Source: Stenotrophomonas hibiscicola ATCC 19867 (GTDB lineage: Bacteria > Pseudomonadota > Gammaproteobacteria > Xanthomonadales > Xanthomonadaceae). From it: a DNA stretch of 64,000 bases. The translations under genes were made by a program, and so were the position numbers. This document shows, one piece after another, positions 1-8,791 of the stretch. Location: positions 717,001-781,000 of the forward strand of contig NZ_KB907500.1 in NCBI RefSeq assembly GCF_000382065.1. The letters are read 5' to 3'. The notes below the pieces were generated by a model, which saw nothing but the letters and a program-made list of their open reading frames with translations, did not search any database and was not told where the DNA came from. The stretch's first letter is position 1, and each line of letters opens with the position of its first letter.

Positions 1-2
1 TG

Positions 3-224
3 TGGCGCCCGGGCCGCCACGTGGCGCACCGCATGAAGTACCCGAACTCCTCGCGCATGGATGATTCGCTCAGCACCGGCGCCGGCCGCGTCTCGCTGCC
101 GGACGAATACGCCGCACACGCCATGGTGTTCCGTACCTTCGACAACGTCAGCTACGCACTGGTGATGCAGGGCGTGAAGCCGGTGCGCGTTGGATACAAC
201 GCACTGCACCCGGATGCGCGGTAG
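3..224 (+). CDS. C-terminal fragment of a probable LysM-domain protein
   Basis: An open frame runs in from the left edge and ends at TAG 222-224, so only about the last 73 residues are visible. The tail contains SLPDEYAAHAMVFRTFDNVSY, a C-terminus I associate with the LysM peptidoglycan-binding protein that lies just before dprA in Xanthomonas and Stenotrophomonas. No LysM module lies inside the window, so the family name rests on this tail and on the dprA neighbourhood. The stop codon is formed by the first GTAG of a palindromic repeat. Confidence 0.55.
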   Translation, partial: WRPGRHVAHRMKYPNSSRMDDSLSTGAGRVSLPDEYAAHAMVFRTFDNVSYALVMQGVKPVRVGYNALHPDAR

Positions 225-307
225 AGTCGACTGTTAGTCGACTGCTCTTCACCGCCCCCCGAAAGCGCCCGCGCTGCGCGCGGTAGTCGACTGACAGTCG
301 ACTCTAC
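221..307. repeat. SMAG-type GTAG palindrome (dimer)
   Basis: Two inverted units, 221-245 and 283-307, each built on GTCGAC and ending in GTAG/CTAC, are separated by about 37 bp. GTAG-ended palindromes of this kind are the SMAG family of REP elements in S. maltophilia. The first GTAG overlaps the stop codon of the upstream gene. Confidence 0.85.
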
Positions 308-344
308 AGGGGCGGTCTCCGGCAAAGTCTGACAGCCACATGCG

Positions 345-367
345 AAGGCGCCCTAGGGCGCCTTTGT
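345..367 (+). terminator. Hairpin, likely terminator after the LysM gene
   Basis: A perfect 20-bp palindrome (AAGGCGCCCTAGGGCGCCTT) is followed by a short T-containing stretch. It sits between the LysM-gene tail and dprA. The T tract is weak, so termination efficiency is uncertain. Confidence 0.5.
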
Positions 368-390
368 TGCATGCGCTCGATAGTGGGGGG

Positions 391-1518
391 ATGACCAACC
401 AAGCTGACGAGGCGCTGCTGCGCCTGTTGATGGCAGGCGGCGCGCTGGCACCACGGCGGGCCCTGCTGCAGGCCGCAGGCAGGGCGGAAACCGCGATCGC
501 GCAGGGTGCCGCGAACTGGCGCGCGCACGGTTGCACGCCAGAGCAGTGCGCCGCACTGGACCGCCCCGACGCCCGGGCCTTGGCCGTAGCACGGCGCTGG
601 CTGGAAGACGACAACCAGCACCTGCTGGCCTTCACCGATCCGGCCTTCCCCCCGCCCCTGCTGGATGTCCCCAATCCCCCCCTTGCGCTGTTCATCGCCG
701 GCGACCCCAGCCGGGCCTGGCGCCCATCGGTTGCGCTGGTCGGCAGCCGCTCGCCAACGCCGGGCGGACGCGCGCTGGCAGCCCGGTTTGCCGGCTGCTT
801 CGTCGACGCCGGGCTGGCGGTGACCAGCGGCCTGGCGGCGGGCATCGATGCCGCCGCCCACCAGGCCACGCTGGACGCGGGGGGCTGCACCGTGGCGGTG
901 ATCGGCACCGGACCGGACCGCGCCTATCCGGACAGCCACGCCCGGCTGCAGGCGCGCATCGCCGCCGAAGGCGTGGTGCTCAGCGAGTACCTGCCCGGCA
1001 CGCCCGCACGCCCCGGCCACTTTCCTGCCCGCAACCGGCTGGTAGCCGGGCTGGCCCTGGCCACGGTGGTGGTCGAGGCCGCCCAACGCTCGGGTGCCCT
1101 GATCACCGCACGCCTGGCCGCCGAGGCCGGCCGCGAGGTCTGCGCCCTGCCCGGCTCGGTGCTCAATCCGCGCGCTGCGGGCTGCCACAGGCTGATCCGC
1201 GAGGGTGCCGCACTGGTCGAGCGCCCGGAGGAGGTCCTCGAACTGCTGGCCCCCGCCCTCCGCCAGCAGCTGCCGGGCTTGCAATCACGGCTGGCCACCC
1301 CCACTGAACAGGCACCGCCTGCACGCCTGCCGGCGCACTGGGCCGACGACCCTGACTACCAGTGCTTGTGGCGGGCGCTGGAGCACAACCCAAGCAGTAT
1401 GGATTCACTGATCACACGCTGTGGATTGACGGCGCCCCAGGTGTCCTCCATGCTGCTGGCCATGGAACTGGCGGGAATCGTGGTGTGCGTACACGGCCGC
1501 TACTGTCGAACTCCCTAG
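391..1518 (+). CDS. dprA: DNA-processing protein DprA
   Basis: DprA binds incoming single-stranded DNA in natural transformation, protects it and loads RecA. The central Rossmann-like domain is clear: [15 protein letters not shown], then [13 protein letters not shown], then the ARNRLVAGL and [12 protein letters not shown] segments. A C-terminal winged-helix region (about residues 310-375) ends in HGRYCR. I chose ATG 391 (375 aa) because it follows a G-rich Shine-Dalgarno-like run and begins [10 protein letters not shown] as in relatives; an in-frame ATG at 340 would start inside the upstream hairpin. Smg follows in the same direction after 43 bp, a standard gammaproteobacterial arrangement. 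Confidence 0.93.
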   Translation: MTNQADEALLRLLMAGGALAPRRALLQAAGRAETAIAQGAANWRAHGCTPEQCAALDRPDARALAVARRWLEDDNQHLLAFTDPAFPPPLLDVPNPPLALFIAGDPSRAWRPSVALVGSRSPTPGGRALAARFAGCFVDAGLAVTSGLAAGIDAAAHQATLDAGGCTVAVIGTGPDRAYPDSHARLQARIAAEGVVLSEYLPGTPARPGHFPARNRLVAGLALATVVVEAAQRSGALITARLAAEAGREVCALPGSVLNPRAAGCHRLIREGAALVERPEEVLELLAPALRQQLPGLQSRLATPTEQAPPARLPAHWADDPDYQCLWRALEHNPSSMDSLITRCGLTAPQVSSMLLAMELAGIVVCVHGRYCRTP

Positions 1519-1561
1519 TTTCTTCACCTCCACAGCGTCGCGCGACGCAGGCCGAGGGGCA

Positions 1562-2035
1562 ATGAAAGAGAGCATCCTGGATGTACTGCTGTACCTGTTT
1601 GAACACTATTTCAGCGAAGATGCGGACCTGATCCGTGACCGCGATTCGCTCCAGAACGGCCTGATCCAGGCCGGTTTCAGCCCAACCGAGATCAACAAGG
1701 CGTTCGACTGGCTCGATGCCCTGGCCGCGCAGCGGCCGAGCGTGGCCCAGGCTCGGGTCGATGGCCCCGTTCGCGTGTACCACGGCCCCGAGCTGGACAA
1801 GCTGGACGTGGAATGCCGCGGGTTCCTGCTGTACCTGGAACAGCACGGCATCCTCGATGCCGACCAGCGCGAGCTGGTGCTGGACCGGGCAATGGCCCTG
1901 GACCAGGACGAACTGGACCTGGACGACCTGAAGTGGGTCGTGCTGATGGTGCTGTTCAACCAGCCCGGCTCCGAGGCGGCGTATGCCTGGATGGAGACGC
2001 AGATGTTCATGGACGAGCCAGAACCCCTGCACTGA
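1562..2035 (+). CDS. smg: Smg / DUF494 family protein
   Basis: This 157-aa acidic protein begins [17 protein letters not shown], the conserved opening of the Smg (DUF494) family. Members are small helical cytoplasmic proteins of poorly defined function, usually encoded directly after dprA as here. A helical acidic C-terminus ([19 protein letters not shown]) is also typical. Length and neighbourhood match the family, so the family call is secure, but no biochemical role can be inferred from the sequence. Confidence 0.92.
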   Translation: MKESILDVLLYLFEHYFSEDADLIRDRDSLQNGLIQAGFSPTEINKAFDWLDALAAQRPSVAQARVDGPVRVYHGPELDKLDVECRGFLLYLEQHGILDADQRELVLDRAMALDQDELDLDDLKWVVLMVLFNQPGSEAAYAWMETQMFMDEPEPLH

Positions 2036-2074
2036 CCGTACACTTGGGGGCATAGCGCATTCAGGAGCGTCCCC

Positions 2075-2827
2075 GTGAGCGAGTGGTTCCATGCAGAAGG
2101 CAACCGGCAGCAAGGCCCGCTGCCGGCGGAACAGTTGGTCGAATTGTTCCGCAACAACCAGATCTCCCTGGACACCCTGGTCTGGCGCGACGGCCTGCCG
2201 CAATGGCAGCCGTTGCGCACCGTGGTCGACGAGCTCGGCCTGATCGTGCCGGCGCTGGACGCCGCTGCACCGCCCGTGGAACCCGAACCGGAGCCGGCAG
2301 CACCGCCTCCGCCGCAGCCACCGGTGCTGCCACCGTCCACGCCCTACGCCACCAGCGCAGCGGCCAGCGCCCTGCCGACGCCGAAGAAGAAGCTGTCCGG
2401 CTGCGCCCTGACCGCCATCATCGGCGGCGGCCTGCTGCTGGTGCTGGTACCGATCGTGGCCATCCTGGCCGCCATCGCGCTGCCCGCCTACAACGACTAC
2501 ACCCTTCGCGCCAAGGTCGCCGGCGCAGTGACCGCACTGCAGCCGCTGAAGGACCAGGTGCAGCATTTCGCCGATGACGAAGGCCGCTGCCCGGGTGGCA
2601 ACGACGCCGGCTTCCCGGCCCCGGGTGATTTCGGCCATGCAGGGCTGTCAGCGGTGAACATCGGTCGCTTCAACAACGGCCACTGCGGCATCGAAGCCAC
2701 CCTGGCGCTGCCCGGCAAGAGCCTCGATGGCGATCTGCTGTGGCTGGAATACGATCGCGACAGCGGCCGCTGGGAATGCAGCGGCGAGAGCAACGACAAG
2801 TACCTGCCGCCGTCGTGCCGCGGCTGA
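2075..2827 (+). CDS. GYF-domain protein with pilin-like transmembrane segment
   Basis: A GTG start gives 250 aa. Residues 1-50 form a GYF_2/DUF4339 module (WFHAEGNRQQGPLPAEQL, then TLVWRDGLPQW). A proline-rich linker spans about 65-95, and a hydrophobic helix about 109-137 continues into AILAAIALPAYNDYTLRAK, which closely resembles the N-terminal helix of type IV major pilins. The remaining C-terminal domain carries four cysteines and may be exposed outside. There is no prepilin peptidase G/FTLIE site at the N-terminus, so this is a fusion of a cytosolic GYF module to a pilin-like helix, not a classical pilin. The next gene shares the GYF module. Function unknown. Confidence 0.85.
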   Translation: MSEWFHAEGNRQQGPLPAEQLVELFRNNQISLDTLVWRDGLPQWQPLRTVVDELGLIVPALDAAAPPVEPEPEPAAPPPPQPPVLPPSTPYATSAAASALPTPKKKLSGCALTAIIGGGLLLVLVPIVAILAAIALPAYNDYTLRAKVAGAVTALQPLKDQVQHFADDEGRCPGGNDAGFPAPGDFGHAGLSAVNIGRFNNGHCGIEATLALPGKSLDGDLLWLEYDRDSGRWECSGESNDKYLPPSCRG

Positions 2828-2876
2828 ACCGCGCGCACGCCAGCACCTCCAAGGATGATTCAACAGGGAACATGCA

Positions 2877-3809
2877 ATGACTGAGTGGTACTACGCCGAA
2901 GGGCAGCAACGCCAGGGCCCGCTGCCGGTCCAGGAGATCCGCCAGCGCTTCCAGCGCGGCCAGCTCAACCTGGACACCCTGGTCTGGCGGGAGGGCATGG
3001 CCCAGTGGGCTGCGCTGCGGCAGATGGTCGACGAGCTCGGCCTGCAGACGCTGGCCGATGCCAGCACTGCCAGCAGCAGCGGCGGGTTCGACCTGCGCAG
3101 CGACTACGCCGCCATCGACAGCGGCACCGCACCGCTGCCCGGCACCGGCGCGCTCAGCAGCTCGCCTTACAGCGCTCCAGCGGCCACCAGCAGCGGTGGC
3201 CACGCGCAGCCGGTGGTTGGCGGTGAAGTGGTCTACGCAGGCTTCTGGAAGCGTGTGGCGGCCTACATGATCGATTACTTCGTGCTGGTCGTCCCCGGCA
3301 GCATCATCGGTGCCATTCTTGGTGCGATACTCGGCGCCAGCATGGGCGCGGTGGGCAGCGGCGAATCGGCCATCGAGATCGTTGCCCAGCTGGCCAGCGC
3401 CCTGATCAACCTCGGCATCGGCATGGCCTACTACACCTGGTTCCATGCCTCGCAGGGCGGCGCCACGCTGGGCAAGATGGCAGTCGGTATCAAGGTGGTG
3501 CGCGGCAACGGCGAACGCCTGACCAAGGCCCGCGCATTTGGTCGCTACTGGGCCATGCTGCTGAGCAGCTTCACGCTCGGCATCGGTTTCCTGATGGCCG
3601 CCTTCACCGAACGCAAGCAGGGCCTGCACGACATGGTCTGCGACACCCTCGTGGTCGACCGCTGGGCCTACACCGACCAGCCGCAGCTGCAGCGCCGGGA
3701 GCTGGGCACGGTAACCGTACTGGTGCTCGTGCTGACCGGCCTGCTGTCTCTGGTCGGCCTGGCCCTGCTGGTGTTCGCGGTAGGCTTCATCGCCAAGATG
3801 GCCTCGTGA
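2877..3809 (+). CDS. GYF-domain RDD-family membrane protein
   Basis: This 310-aa protein opens with a GYF_2/DUF4339 module (residues 1-50) almost the same as that of the previous gene: WYYAEGQQRQGPLPVQEI and TLVWREGMAQW. A low-complexity Ser/Ala/Gly linker leads to an RDD domain from about residue 120 (FWKRVAAYMIDYFVL), with hydrophobic helices and the segment GATLGKMAVGIKVV. A last hydrophobic helix is at the C-terminus. RDD proteins are polytopic inner-membrane proteins, some linked to ion transport. The shared module suggests duplication and a joint role with the upstream GYF-pilin-like protein. Confidence 0.88.
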   Translation: MTEWYYAEGQQRQGPLPVQEIRQRFQRGQLNLDTLVWREGMAQWAALRQMVDELGLQTLADASTASSSGGFDLRSDYAAIDSGTAPLPGTGALSSSPYSAPAATSSGGHAQPVVGGEVVYAGFWKRVAAYMIDYFVLVVPGSIIGAILGAILGASMGAVGSGESAIEIVAQLASALINLGIGMAYYTWFHASQGGATLGKMAVGIKVVRGNGERLTKARAFGRYWAMLLSSFTLGIGFLMAAFTERKQGLHDMVCDTLVVDRWAYTDQPQLQRRELGTVTVLVLVLTGLLSLVGLALLVFAVGFIAKMAS

Positions 3810-3877
3810 ACGGCCATCCTCACGCCTGGCTGCTTGACACGGGCCGGCCGGGCGTGATTCCTCTAATAAGGTGAAAC

Positions 3878-3912
3878 CTGAACGCCCGGCACATTACCGG
3901 GCGTTCAGTTTA
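3878..3912 (+). terminator. Rho-independent terminator before topA
   Basis: A perfect 12-bp stem (CTGAACGCCCGG paired with its complement) has a 7-nt loop and is followed by TTTA. It lies after the RDD gene and about 90 bp before topA, so it probably ends the dprA-side transcripts. Confidence 0.75.
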
Positions 3913-4001
3913 TGGATTTGCCCGTGGCCGCTTCACTAATGCGGCCGTTTGCTCCACCCTAGCGGCCCCTTCTCCCGGTCCGCCCACAGACCTCTCCCGA
4001 C

Positions 4002-6485
4002 ATGCCCAAGCACCTGCTCATCGTCGAATCGCCAGCCAAGGCCAAGACGATCAACAAATACCTCGGCAAGGACTACACCGTCCTGGCCTCGTATGGGCAT
4101 GTGCGTGACCTGATCCCGAAGGAAGGCGCGGTCGACCCGGACAACGGGTTCGCCATGCACTACGACGTGATCGACAAGAACGAAAAGCATGTCGATGCGA
4201 TCGCCAAGGCCGCCAAGGGTGCCGACGACATCCTGCTGGCAACCGACCCGGATCGCGAAGGTGAAGCGATCAGCTGGCACATCGCCGAGATCCTGAAGGA
4301 ACGCGGGCTGGTCAAGGACAAGCCGATGCAGCGCGTGGTGTTCACCGAGATCACCCCGCGCGCCATCAAGGAAGCGATCAGCCAGCCGCGCGCGATCGCC
4401 AGCGACCTGGTCGATGCCCAGCAGGCGCGCCGCGCGCTGGACTACCTGGTCGGCTTCAACCTGTCGCCGGTGCTGTGGCGCAAGGTCCAGCGCGGCCTGT
4501 CCGCAGGCCGCGTGCAGAGCCCGGCGCTGCGCATGATCGTCGAGCGTGAGGAAGAGATCGAAGCCTTCGTCGCCCGCGAATACTGGTCGATCGCGGCCGA
4601 ATGCGCGCACCCGTCGCAGCACTTCAACGCCAAGCTGGTCAAGCTGGACGGGCAGAAGTTCGAGCAGTTCACCATCACCGACGGTGACACCGCCGAAGCC
4701 GCCCGCCTGCGTATCCAGCAGGCCGCGCAGGGCTCGCTGCATGTCACCGATGTGGCCAGCAAGGAGCGCAAGCGCCGCCCGGCGCCACCGTTCACCACCT
4801 CGACCCTGCAGCAGGAAGCCTCGCGCAAGCTCGGCTTCACCACCCGCAAGACCATGCAGGTTGCGCAGAAGCTGTATGAGGGCGTGGCCATCGGCGACGA
4901 AGGCACCGTCGGCCTGATTTCGTACATGCGTACCGACTCGGTGAACCTGTCGCAGGACGCGCTGGCGGAAATCCGCGACGTGATCGCCCGCGACTACGGC
5001 ATCGCCTCGCTGCCGGACCAGCCCAACACCTACCAGACCAAGTCGAAGAACGCCCAGGAAGCGCACGAAGCGGTGCGCCCGACCTCGGCCCTGCGCACCC
5101 CGGCCCAGGTCGCACGCTTCCTCACCGACGACGAGCGCCGCCTGTACGAACTGATCTGGAAGCGCGCCGTCGCCTGCCAGATGATCCCGGCCACGCTCAA
5201 TACCGTCAGCGTCGACCTGTCGGCCGGCAGCGAGCACGTGTTCCGTGCCAGCGGCACCACGGTGGTGGTGCCCGGCTTCCTGGCCGTGTACGAGGAAGGC
5301 AAGGACAGCAAGAGCGCCGAGGACGAGGACGAAGGCCGCAAGCTGCCGGCGATGAAGCCGGGCGACCGCGTGCCGCTGGAACGCATCCAGGCCGAACAGC
5401 ATTTCACCCAGCCGCCGCCGCGCTACACCGAAGCGGCGCTGGTGAAGGCGCTGGAAGAGTACGGCATCGGTCGTCCCTCGACCTACGCCTCGATCATCCA
5501 GACCCTGCTGTTCCGCAAGTACGTGGAAATGGAAGGCCGCAGCTTCCGCCCGTCCGACGTCGGCCGCGCGGTGTCCAAGTTCCTGTCCAGCCACTTCACC
5601 CAGTACGTGGACTACGACTTCACGGCCAAGCTCGAAGACGAGCTTGATGCCGTTTCGCGTGGCGAAGAAGAGTGGATTCCGCTGATGGCTCGCTTCTGGG
5701 AGCCGTTCAAGGAACTGGTGGAAGACAAGAAGGAATCGGTCGACCGCGCCGAGGCCAGTGGCGCGCGCGAGCTTGGCACCGATCCGAAGACAGGCAAGCC
5801 GGTCAGCGTGCGTCTGGGCCGCTTCGGGCCGTATGCCGCCATCGGCAGCACCGCCGAGGACGCCGAGGAGAAGCCGAAGTTCGCCTCGCTGCGCCCCGGC
5901 CAGTCGATGCACACCATCTCCCTGGAAGACGCGCTGGAGCTGTTCCTGATGCCGCGCGCGCTGGGTGAGGACAAGGGCGAGCCGGTCAGCGTCGGGATCG
6001 GCCGCTTCGGGCCGTTCGCCAAGCGTGGCAGCACCTACGCCTCGCTGAAGAAGGAAGACGACCCGTACACCATCGACCTGGCCCGTGCCGTGTTCCTGAT
6101 CGAAGAGAAGGAAGAGATCGCGCGCAACCGGATCATCAAGGAATTCGAGGGCAGCGACATCCAGGTGCTGAACGGCCGCTTCGGCCCGTATATCAGCGAC
6201 GGCAAGATGAACGGCAAGATCCCCAAGGACCGCGAGCCGGCATCGCTGACCCTGGCCGAAGTGCAGCAGCTGATGGAAGAAACCGGCAAGCCGGTGCGCA
6301 AGGGCTTCGGCGCCAAGAAGGCGGCAGCGAAAAAGGCACCGGCCAAGAAGGCGGCAGTGGAGAAGGAAGCGGCGCCGAAGAAGGCTGCTGCCAAGAAGGC
6401 GCCGGCAAAGAAGGCGGTGAAGAAGGCCGCCGCAAAGAAGGCCCCGGCGAAGAAAGCCGTCAAGAAGGCCGCTGCGAAGAAGTAG
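4002..6485 (+). CDS. topA: DNA topoisomerase I
   Basis: Type IA topoisomerase (827 aa) that relaxes negative supercoils. The N-terminal Toprim domain starts at LLIVESPAKAKTINKYLG and has DPDREGEAI as the metal-binding motif. The catalytic tyrosine lies in GLISYMRTDS (Tyr308). The C-terminus has several Toprim_C repeats built on GRFGPY/GRFGPF (about 600-740) and lacks the cysteine zinc fingers found in E. coli TopA. The last 60 or so residues are an Ala/Lys repeat tail resembling histone H1, probably a DNA-binding extension. The TAG stop lies in the GTAG of a palindromic repeat. Confidence 0.97.
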   Translation: MPKHLLIVESPAKAKTINKYLGKDYTVLASYGHVRDLIPKEGAVDPDNGFAMHYDVIDKNEKHVDAIAKAAKGADDILLATDPDREGEAISWHIAEILKERGLVKDKPMQRVVFTEITPRAIKEAISQPRAIASDLVDAQQARRALDYLVGFNLSPVLWRKVQRGLSAGRVQSPALRMIVEREEEIEAFVAREYWSIAAECAHPSQHFNAKLVKLDGQKFEQFTITDGDTAEAARLRIQQAAQGSLHVTDVASKERKRRPAPPFTTSTLQQEASRKLGFTTRKTMQVAQKLYEGVAIGDEGTVGLISYMRTDSVNLSQDALAEIRDVIARDYGIASLPDQPNTYQTKSKNAQEAHEAVRPTSALRTPAQVARFLTDDERRLYELIWKRAVACQMIPATLNTVSVDLSAGSEHVFRASGTTVVVPGFLAVYEEGKDSKSAEDEDEGRKLPAMKPGDRVPLERIQAEQHFTQPPPRYTEAALVKALEEYGIGRPSTYASIIQTLLFRKYVEMEGRSFRPSDVGRAVSKFLSSHFTQYVDYDFTAKLEDELDAVSRGEEEWIPLMARFWEPFKELVEDKKESVDRAEASGARELGTDPKTGKPVSVRLGRFGPYAAIGSTAEDAEEKPKFASLRPGQSMHTISLEDALELFLMPRALGEDKGEPVSVGIGRFGPFAKRGSTYASLKKEDDPYTIDLARAVFLIEEKEEIARNRIIKEFEGSDIQVLNGRFGPYISDGKMNGKIPKDREPASLTLAEVQQLMEETGKPVRKGFGAKKAAAKKAPAKKAAVEKEAAPKKAAAKKAPAKKAVKKAAAKKAPAKKAVKKAAAKK

Positions 6486-6541
6486 ATCCACGCCATGCGT
6501 GGATGAGGGGCAAGGTGTGCGGACCAACGGTCCGCACCTAC
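6482..6541. repeat. SMAG-type GTAG palindromes (two units)
   Basis: Unit one begins with GTAG at the topA stop codon and contains ATCCACGCCATGCGTGGAT. Unit two, TGCGGACCAACGGTCCGCA, ends in CTAC. The whole segment is bounded by GTAG and CTAC, the signature of the SMAG family. Confidence 0.85.
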
Positions 6542-6612
6542 CGTCCACGCCGACCACCCCTTCTGCACGCAGCAGGGGGATAATGGAGGCCCACGCCGGG
6601 CCGGTCGCCGCC

Positions 6613-7173
6613 ATGAAAGAACTCACCCTGGACTCTGCTGTCGCCACGCTCCGCGCCGGCGGCGTGATCGCCTACCCGACCGAAGCGGTCTGGGGCCTGG
6701 GCTGTGATCCCTCGCAGGAAGCGGCAGTGCACATGGTGCTGCGGCTGAAGCAGCGACCGATCGAGAAAGGCATGATCCTGGTCGCGGCCGAGCTGGCGCA
6801 GCTGGAAGGCTGGGTGCGCCTGCAGGCGCTGCCCGACGCCCGCCAGCGCGCGGTACTGGCCAGCTGGCCCGGCGCCAACACCTGGATCCTGCCCGCTGGC
6901 CCGCGCGCGCAGCCCTGGGTCACCGGCGAACACAGCGGCATTGCGGTGCGCATCAGCGCGCACCCGCTGGTGGCCGAACTCTGCCGTGCCTGGGGCGGCC
7001 CGCTGGTCTCCACCAGCGCCAATCTGGCCGGCGAACCACCGGCGCGCAGCCGCGAAGAGCTGGATCCGCGCCTGCTGCGCCTGCTCGACGGCATCCTTGA
7101 CGGACAGACCGGTGGCCTGGCCCAACCCACCCCCATACGCGACGCGCTCAGCGGCAACGTGCTGCGCTCCTGA
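6613..7173 (+). CDS. tsaC: Threonylcarbamoyl-AMP synthase TsaC (YrdC/Sua5)
   Basis: TsaC makes threonylcarbamoyl-AMP from threonine, bicarbonate and ATP for the t6A37 modification of ANN-decoding tRNAs. The protein contains GGVIAYPTEAVWGLGCDP, the LKQRP element and STSANLAGEPP, all typical of YrdC-fold proteins. ATG 6613 gives 186 aa, matching the short TsaC form without the Sua5 extension; in-frame upstream ATGs would add residues absent from the family. Its position after topA is usual in this lineage. Confidence 0.93.
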   Translation: MKELTLDSAVATLRAGGVIAYPTEAVWGLGCDPSQEAAVHMVLRLKQRPIEKGMILVAAELAQLEGWVRLQALPDARQRAVLASWPGANTWILPAGPRAQPWVTGEHSGIAVRISAHPLVAELCRAWGGPLVSTSANLAGEPPARSREELDPRLLRLLDGILDGQTGGLAQPTPIRDALSGNVLRS

Positions 7174-7216
7174 GCCGCCGATTGCACTGCCGCGGACAAT
7201 CACACACGCTGCCGCC

Positions 7217-7894
7217 ATGAGCCTGCTGCGCGCCACCTTCAGCCTGTGCCTGCTGCTGCCGTGGACGGCGTCCGCAGCCGAAGACGTGCGGGTGTACCGC
7301 TGCGTTTCCAGCAACGGGGCCGTGGCCCTGCAGGACACGCCCTGCAACAGCGGCCGCCAGCAGGTTCGCGACCTGCAGCGCCCGCGCGATCCCGCTCCAC
7401 GGGTGGTGCGCAGTGATGCCCCGCCTCCGCCGCCCGGCGAAACCCCGGTCATCCGCGAGCGCGAAGTCCGCCACGTCTACATCCAGCCGCCGCAGCCGAT
7501 GTACGAATGCGTGAGCGATGATGGCCGACGCTATACCAGCGACAAAAACGAAGGCAATCCGCGCTGGGTGCCGTTGTGGACCAGTGTCTGGCTGCCACAC
7601 GCCCATCACGGCCCGGCCTACCCCGGACCGCGCCCGGCCACCGGCACGCCGATCGGCGAAGGCGCGGGTTATCGTCCCCCCTCGATCGGCATGGGCGTGC
7701 AGGTTCCGGCCGGCAGCGTGCTGGTCCGCGACAGCTGCCATGCGTTGCCGCCGCAGGAAGTCTGTGCGCGACTGCGTGATCGCCGCTGGGAACTGGATCG
7801 CCGGTACAACAGTGCGCTGCAGAGTGAACGCACCGCCATCAGCAACGAACAGCGCGGCATCGATGCGCGCCTGTCGCGCGATTGCGAACGCTGA
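7217..7894 (+). CDS. Secreted DUF4124-domain protein
   Basis: The 225-aa product has a clear signal peptide (about residues 1-20, LCLLLPWTASA). The mature N-terminus reads AEDVRVYRCVSSNGAVALQDTPC, the DUF4124 pattern of Xanthomonadaceae envelope proteins. A proline/arginine-rich middle and a second cysteine pair (YECVSDDGRRY, then CHALPPQEVC) follow, and the C-terminus is charged and helical. It is probably periplasmic. The next gene is a paralogue with the same signal peptide plus DUF4124 layout. Function unknown. Confidence 0.85.
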   Translation: MSLLRATFSLCLLLPWTASAAEDVRVYRCVSSNGAVALQDTPCNSGRQQVRDLQRPRDPAPRVVRSDAPPPPPGETPVIREREVRHVYIQPPQPMYECVSDDGRRYTSDKNEGNPRWVPLWTSVWLPHAHHGPAYPGPRPATGTPIGEGAGYRPPSIGMGVQVPAGSVLVRDSCHALPPQEVCARLRDRRWELDRRYNSALQSERTAISNEQRGIDARLSRDCER

Positions 7895-7929
7895 CCGCAG
7901 CAAGCCGCCGCAGCCTGTACGCTGTACGC

Positions 7930-8676
7930 ATGAACCGAGTGATCTGGCTGCTCCTGGTGCTGCTGCCTGGAAGCGCATTGGCCGAAGAGGGCGTGATCTA
8001 CCGCTGTACCTCCAGCAGCAGTGACATCCCTACCCTGCAGCGCACGCCATGCCCCACTGGCAGCAAGCAGCAGGTGCTGCGCATACCCGGCAAGGGCAAC
8101 GCGCAGCCGGCCGCCGCTGCCCCTGTGGCCGCTGAACCTGCCCCCACCCCGGTGGAAACACCCGCGCCGCTGCCGGCCAACCCGGGTGTTGCGCCTGCGG
8201 CCCCAGCGAAGGCACGACGCGCGGACGAAGGACGCACGATCATGGAAGCAGGCATGGTCGAACACGAAGGAGACGACCAGATCCTTGACAGCGCGACGCT
8301 GCGTCGCGATGCCGAGGCCCGTGCTGCTGGAAGTGACGGTTCACCGAAGCCGCCGCTTCCTCCTATCTTCCAGTGCACCGACAGCCAGGGCGGCGGCTAC
8401 CTGTACGAGTACGAGGCTGCGCCAGGTCGCTGCGAGCTGATGACAGTACAGGGCCTTGGCGGAGTGACGCCGGTGAATGCCGCCAGCTGTGAAGTGGTGC
8501 GCGATCAGTGCGAAGCGCTTCCCGAAGCGCAGCGCTGCGGTGCCTGGCAGCAGCGCTTCCGCGATGCCCGCGGCCGGGAGCGCTTCGCCGCGCCCGAGAA
8601 CCGCGACAGCGCGCGCAAGGAGCGCGAGCGGTTGCAGGGTGTGCTGGAGGCCAGCAACTGCCCGGTGCCGGGGTGA
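7930..8676 (+). CDS. Secreted DUF4124-domain protein (paralogue)
   Basis: This 248-aa protein starts MNRVIWLLLVLLPGSALA, a signal peptide, then shows the DUF4124-like YRCTSSSSDIPTLQRTPC. A long Ala/Pro-rich linker (about 60-105) separates it from a C-terminal cysteine-containing domain with FQCTDSQGGGYLYEYEAAPG and CEALPEAQRCGAW. The start at 7930 was chosen because the signal peptide begins there. It lies 35 bp after its paralogue, which suggests tandem duplication and co-transcription. It is probably periplasmic; function unknown. Confidence 0.85.
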   Translation: MNRVIWLLLVLLPGSALAEEGVIYRCTSSSSDIPTLQRTPCPTGSKQQVLRIPGKGNAQPAAAAPVAAEPAPTPVETPAPLPANPGVAPAAPAKARRADEGRTIMEAGMVEHEGDDQILDSATLRRDAEARAAGSDGSPKPPLPPIFQCTDSQGGGYLYEYEAAPGRCELMTVQGLGGVTPVNAASCEVVRDQCEALPEAQRCGAWQQRFRDARGRERFAAPENRDSARKERERLQGVLEASNCPVPG

Positions 8677-8718
8677 TAGCGGCGGCATGGCCGCACCTGC
8701 CCATGGGGTGGATCTGTT

Positions 8719-8781
8719 GTAGAGCCGAGCCATGCTCGGCTGCCGTTGGCGGAGTGCAGCCGAGCAAGGGCTCGGCTCTAC
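8719..8781. repeat. SMAG-type GTAG palindrome (dimer)
   Basis: Two inverted GTAG-ended units built on GAGCCGAGC/GCTCGGCTC form a dimer in the gap between two convergent genes. It could act as a bidirectional terminator or transcript stabiliser. Confidence 0.85.
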
Positions 8782-8791
8782 AGCAGAGCGA

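Noticed and set aside
3834..3839. TTGACA promoter before topA
   Set aside because: A perfect -35 box, but no -10 box at a 16-18 bp distance, and a terminator lies between it and topA.
3936..6647. A 903-codon open frame on the minus strand opposite topA
   Set aside because: It is wholly antisense to topA, has a His/Arg/Gly-rich composition and no recognisable motif. Long antisense frames are expected in this high-GC genome, as also at 9210-11981, 11971-13758, 26653-28977, 29218-31083 and 37707-40355.
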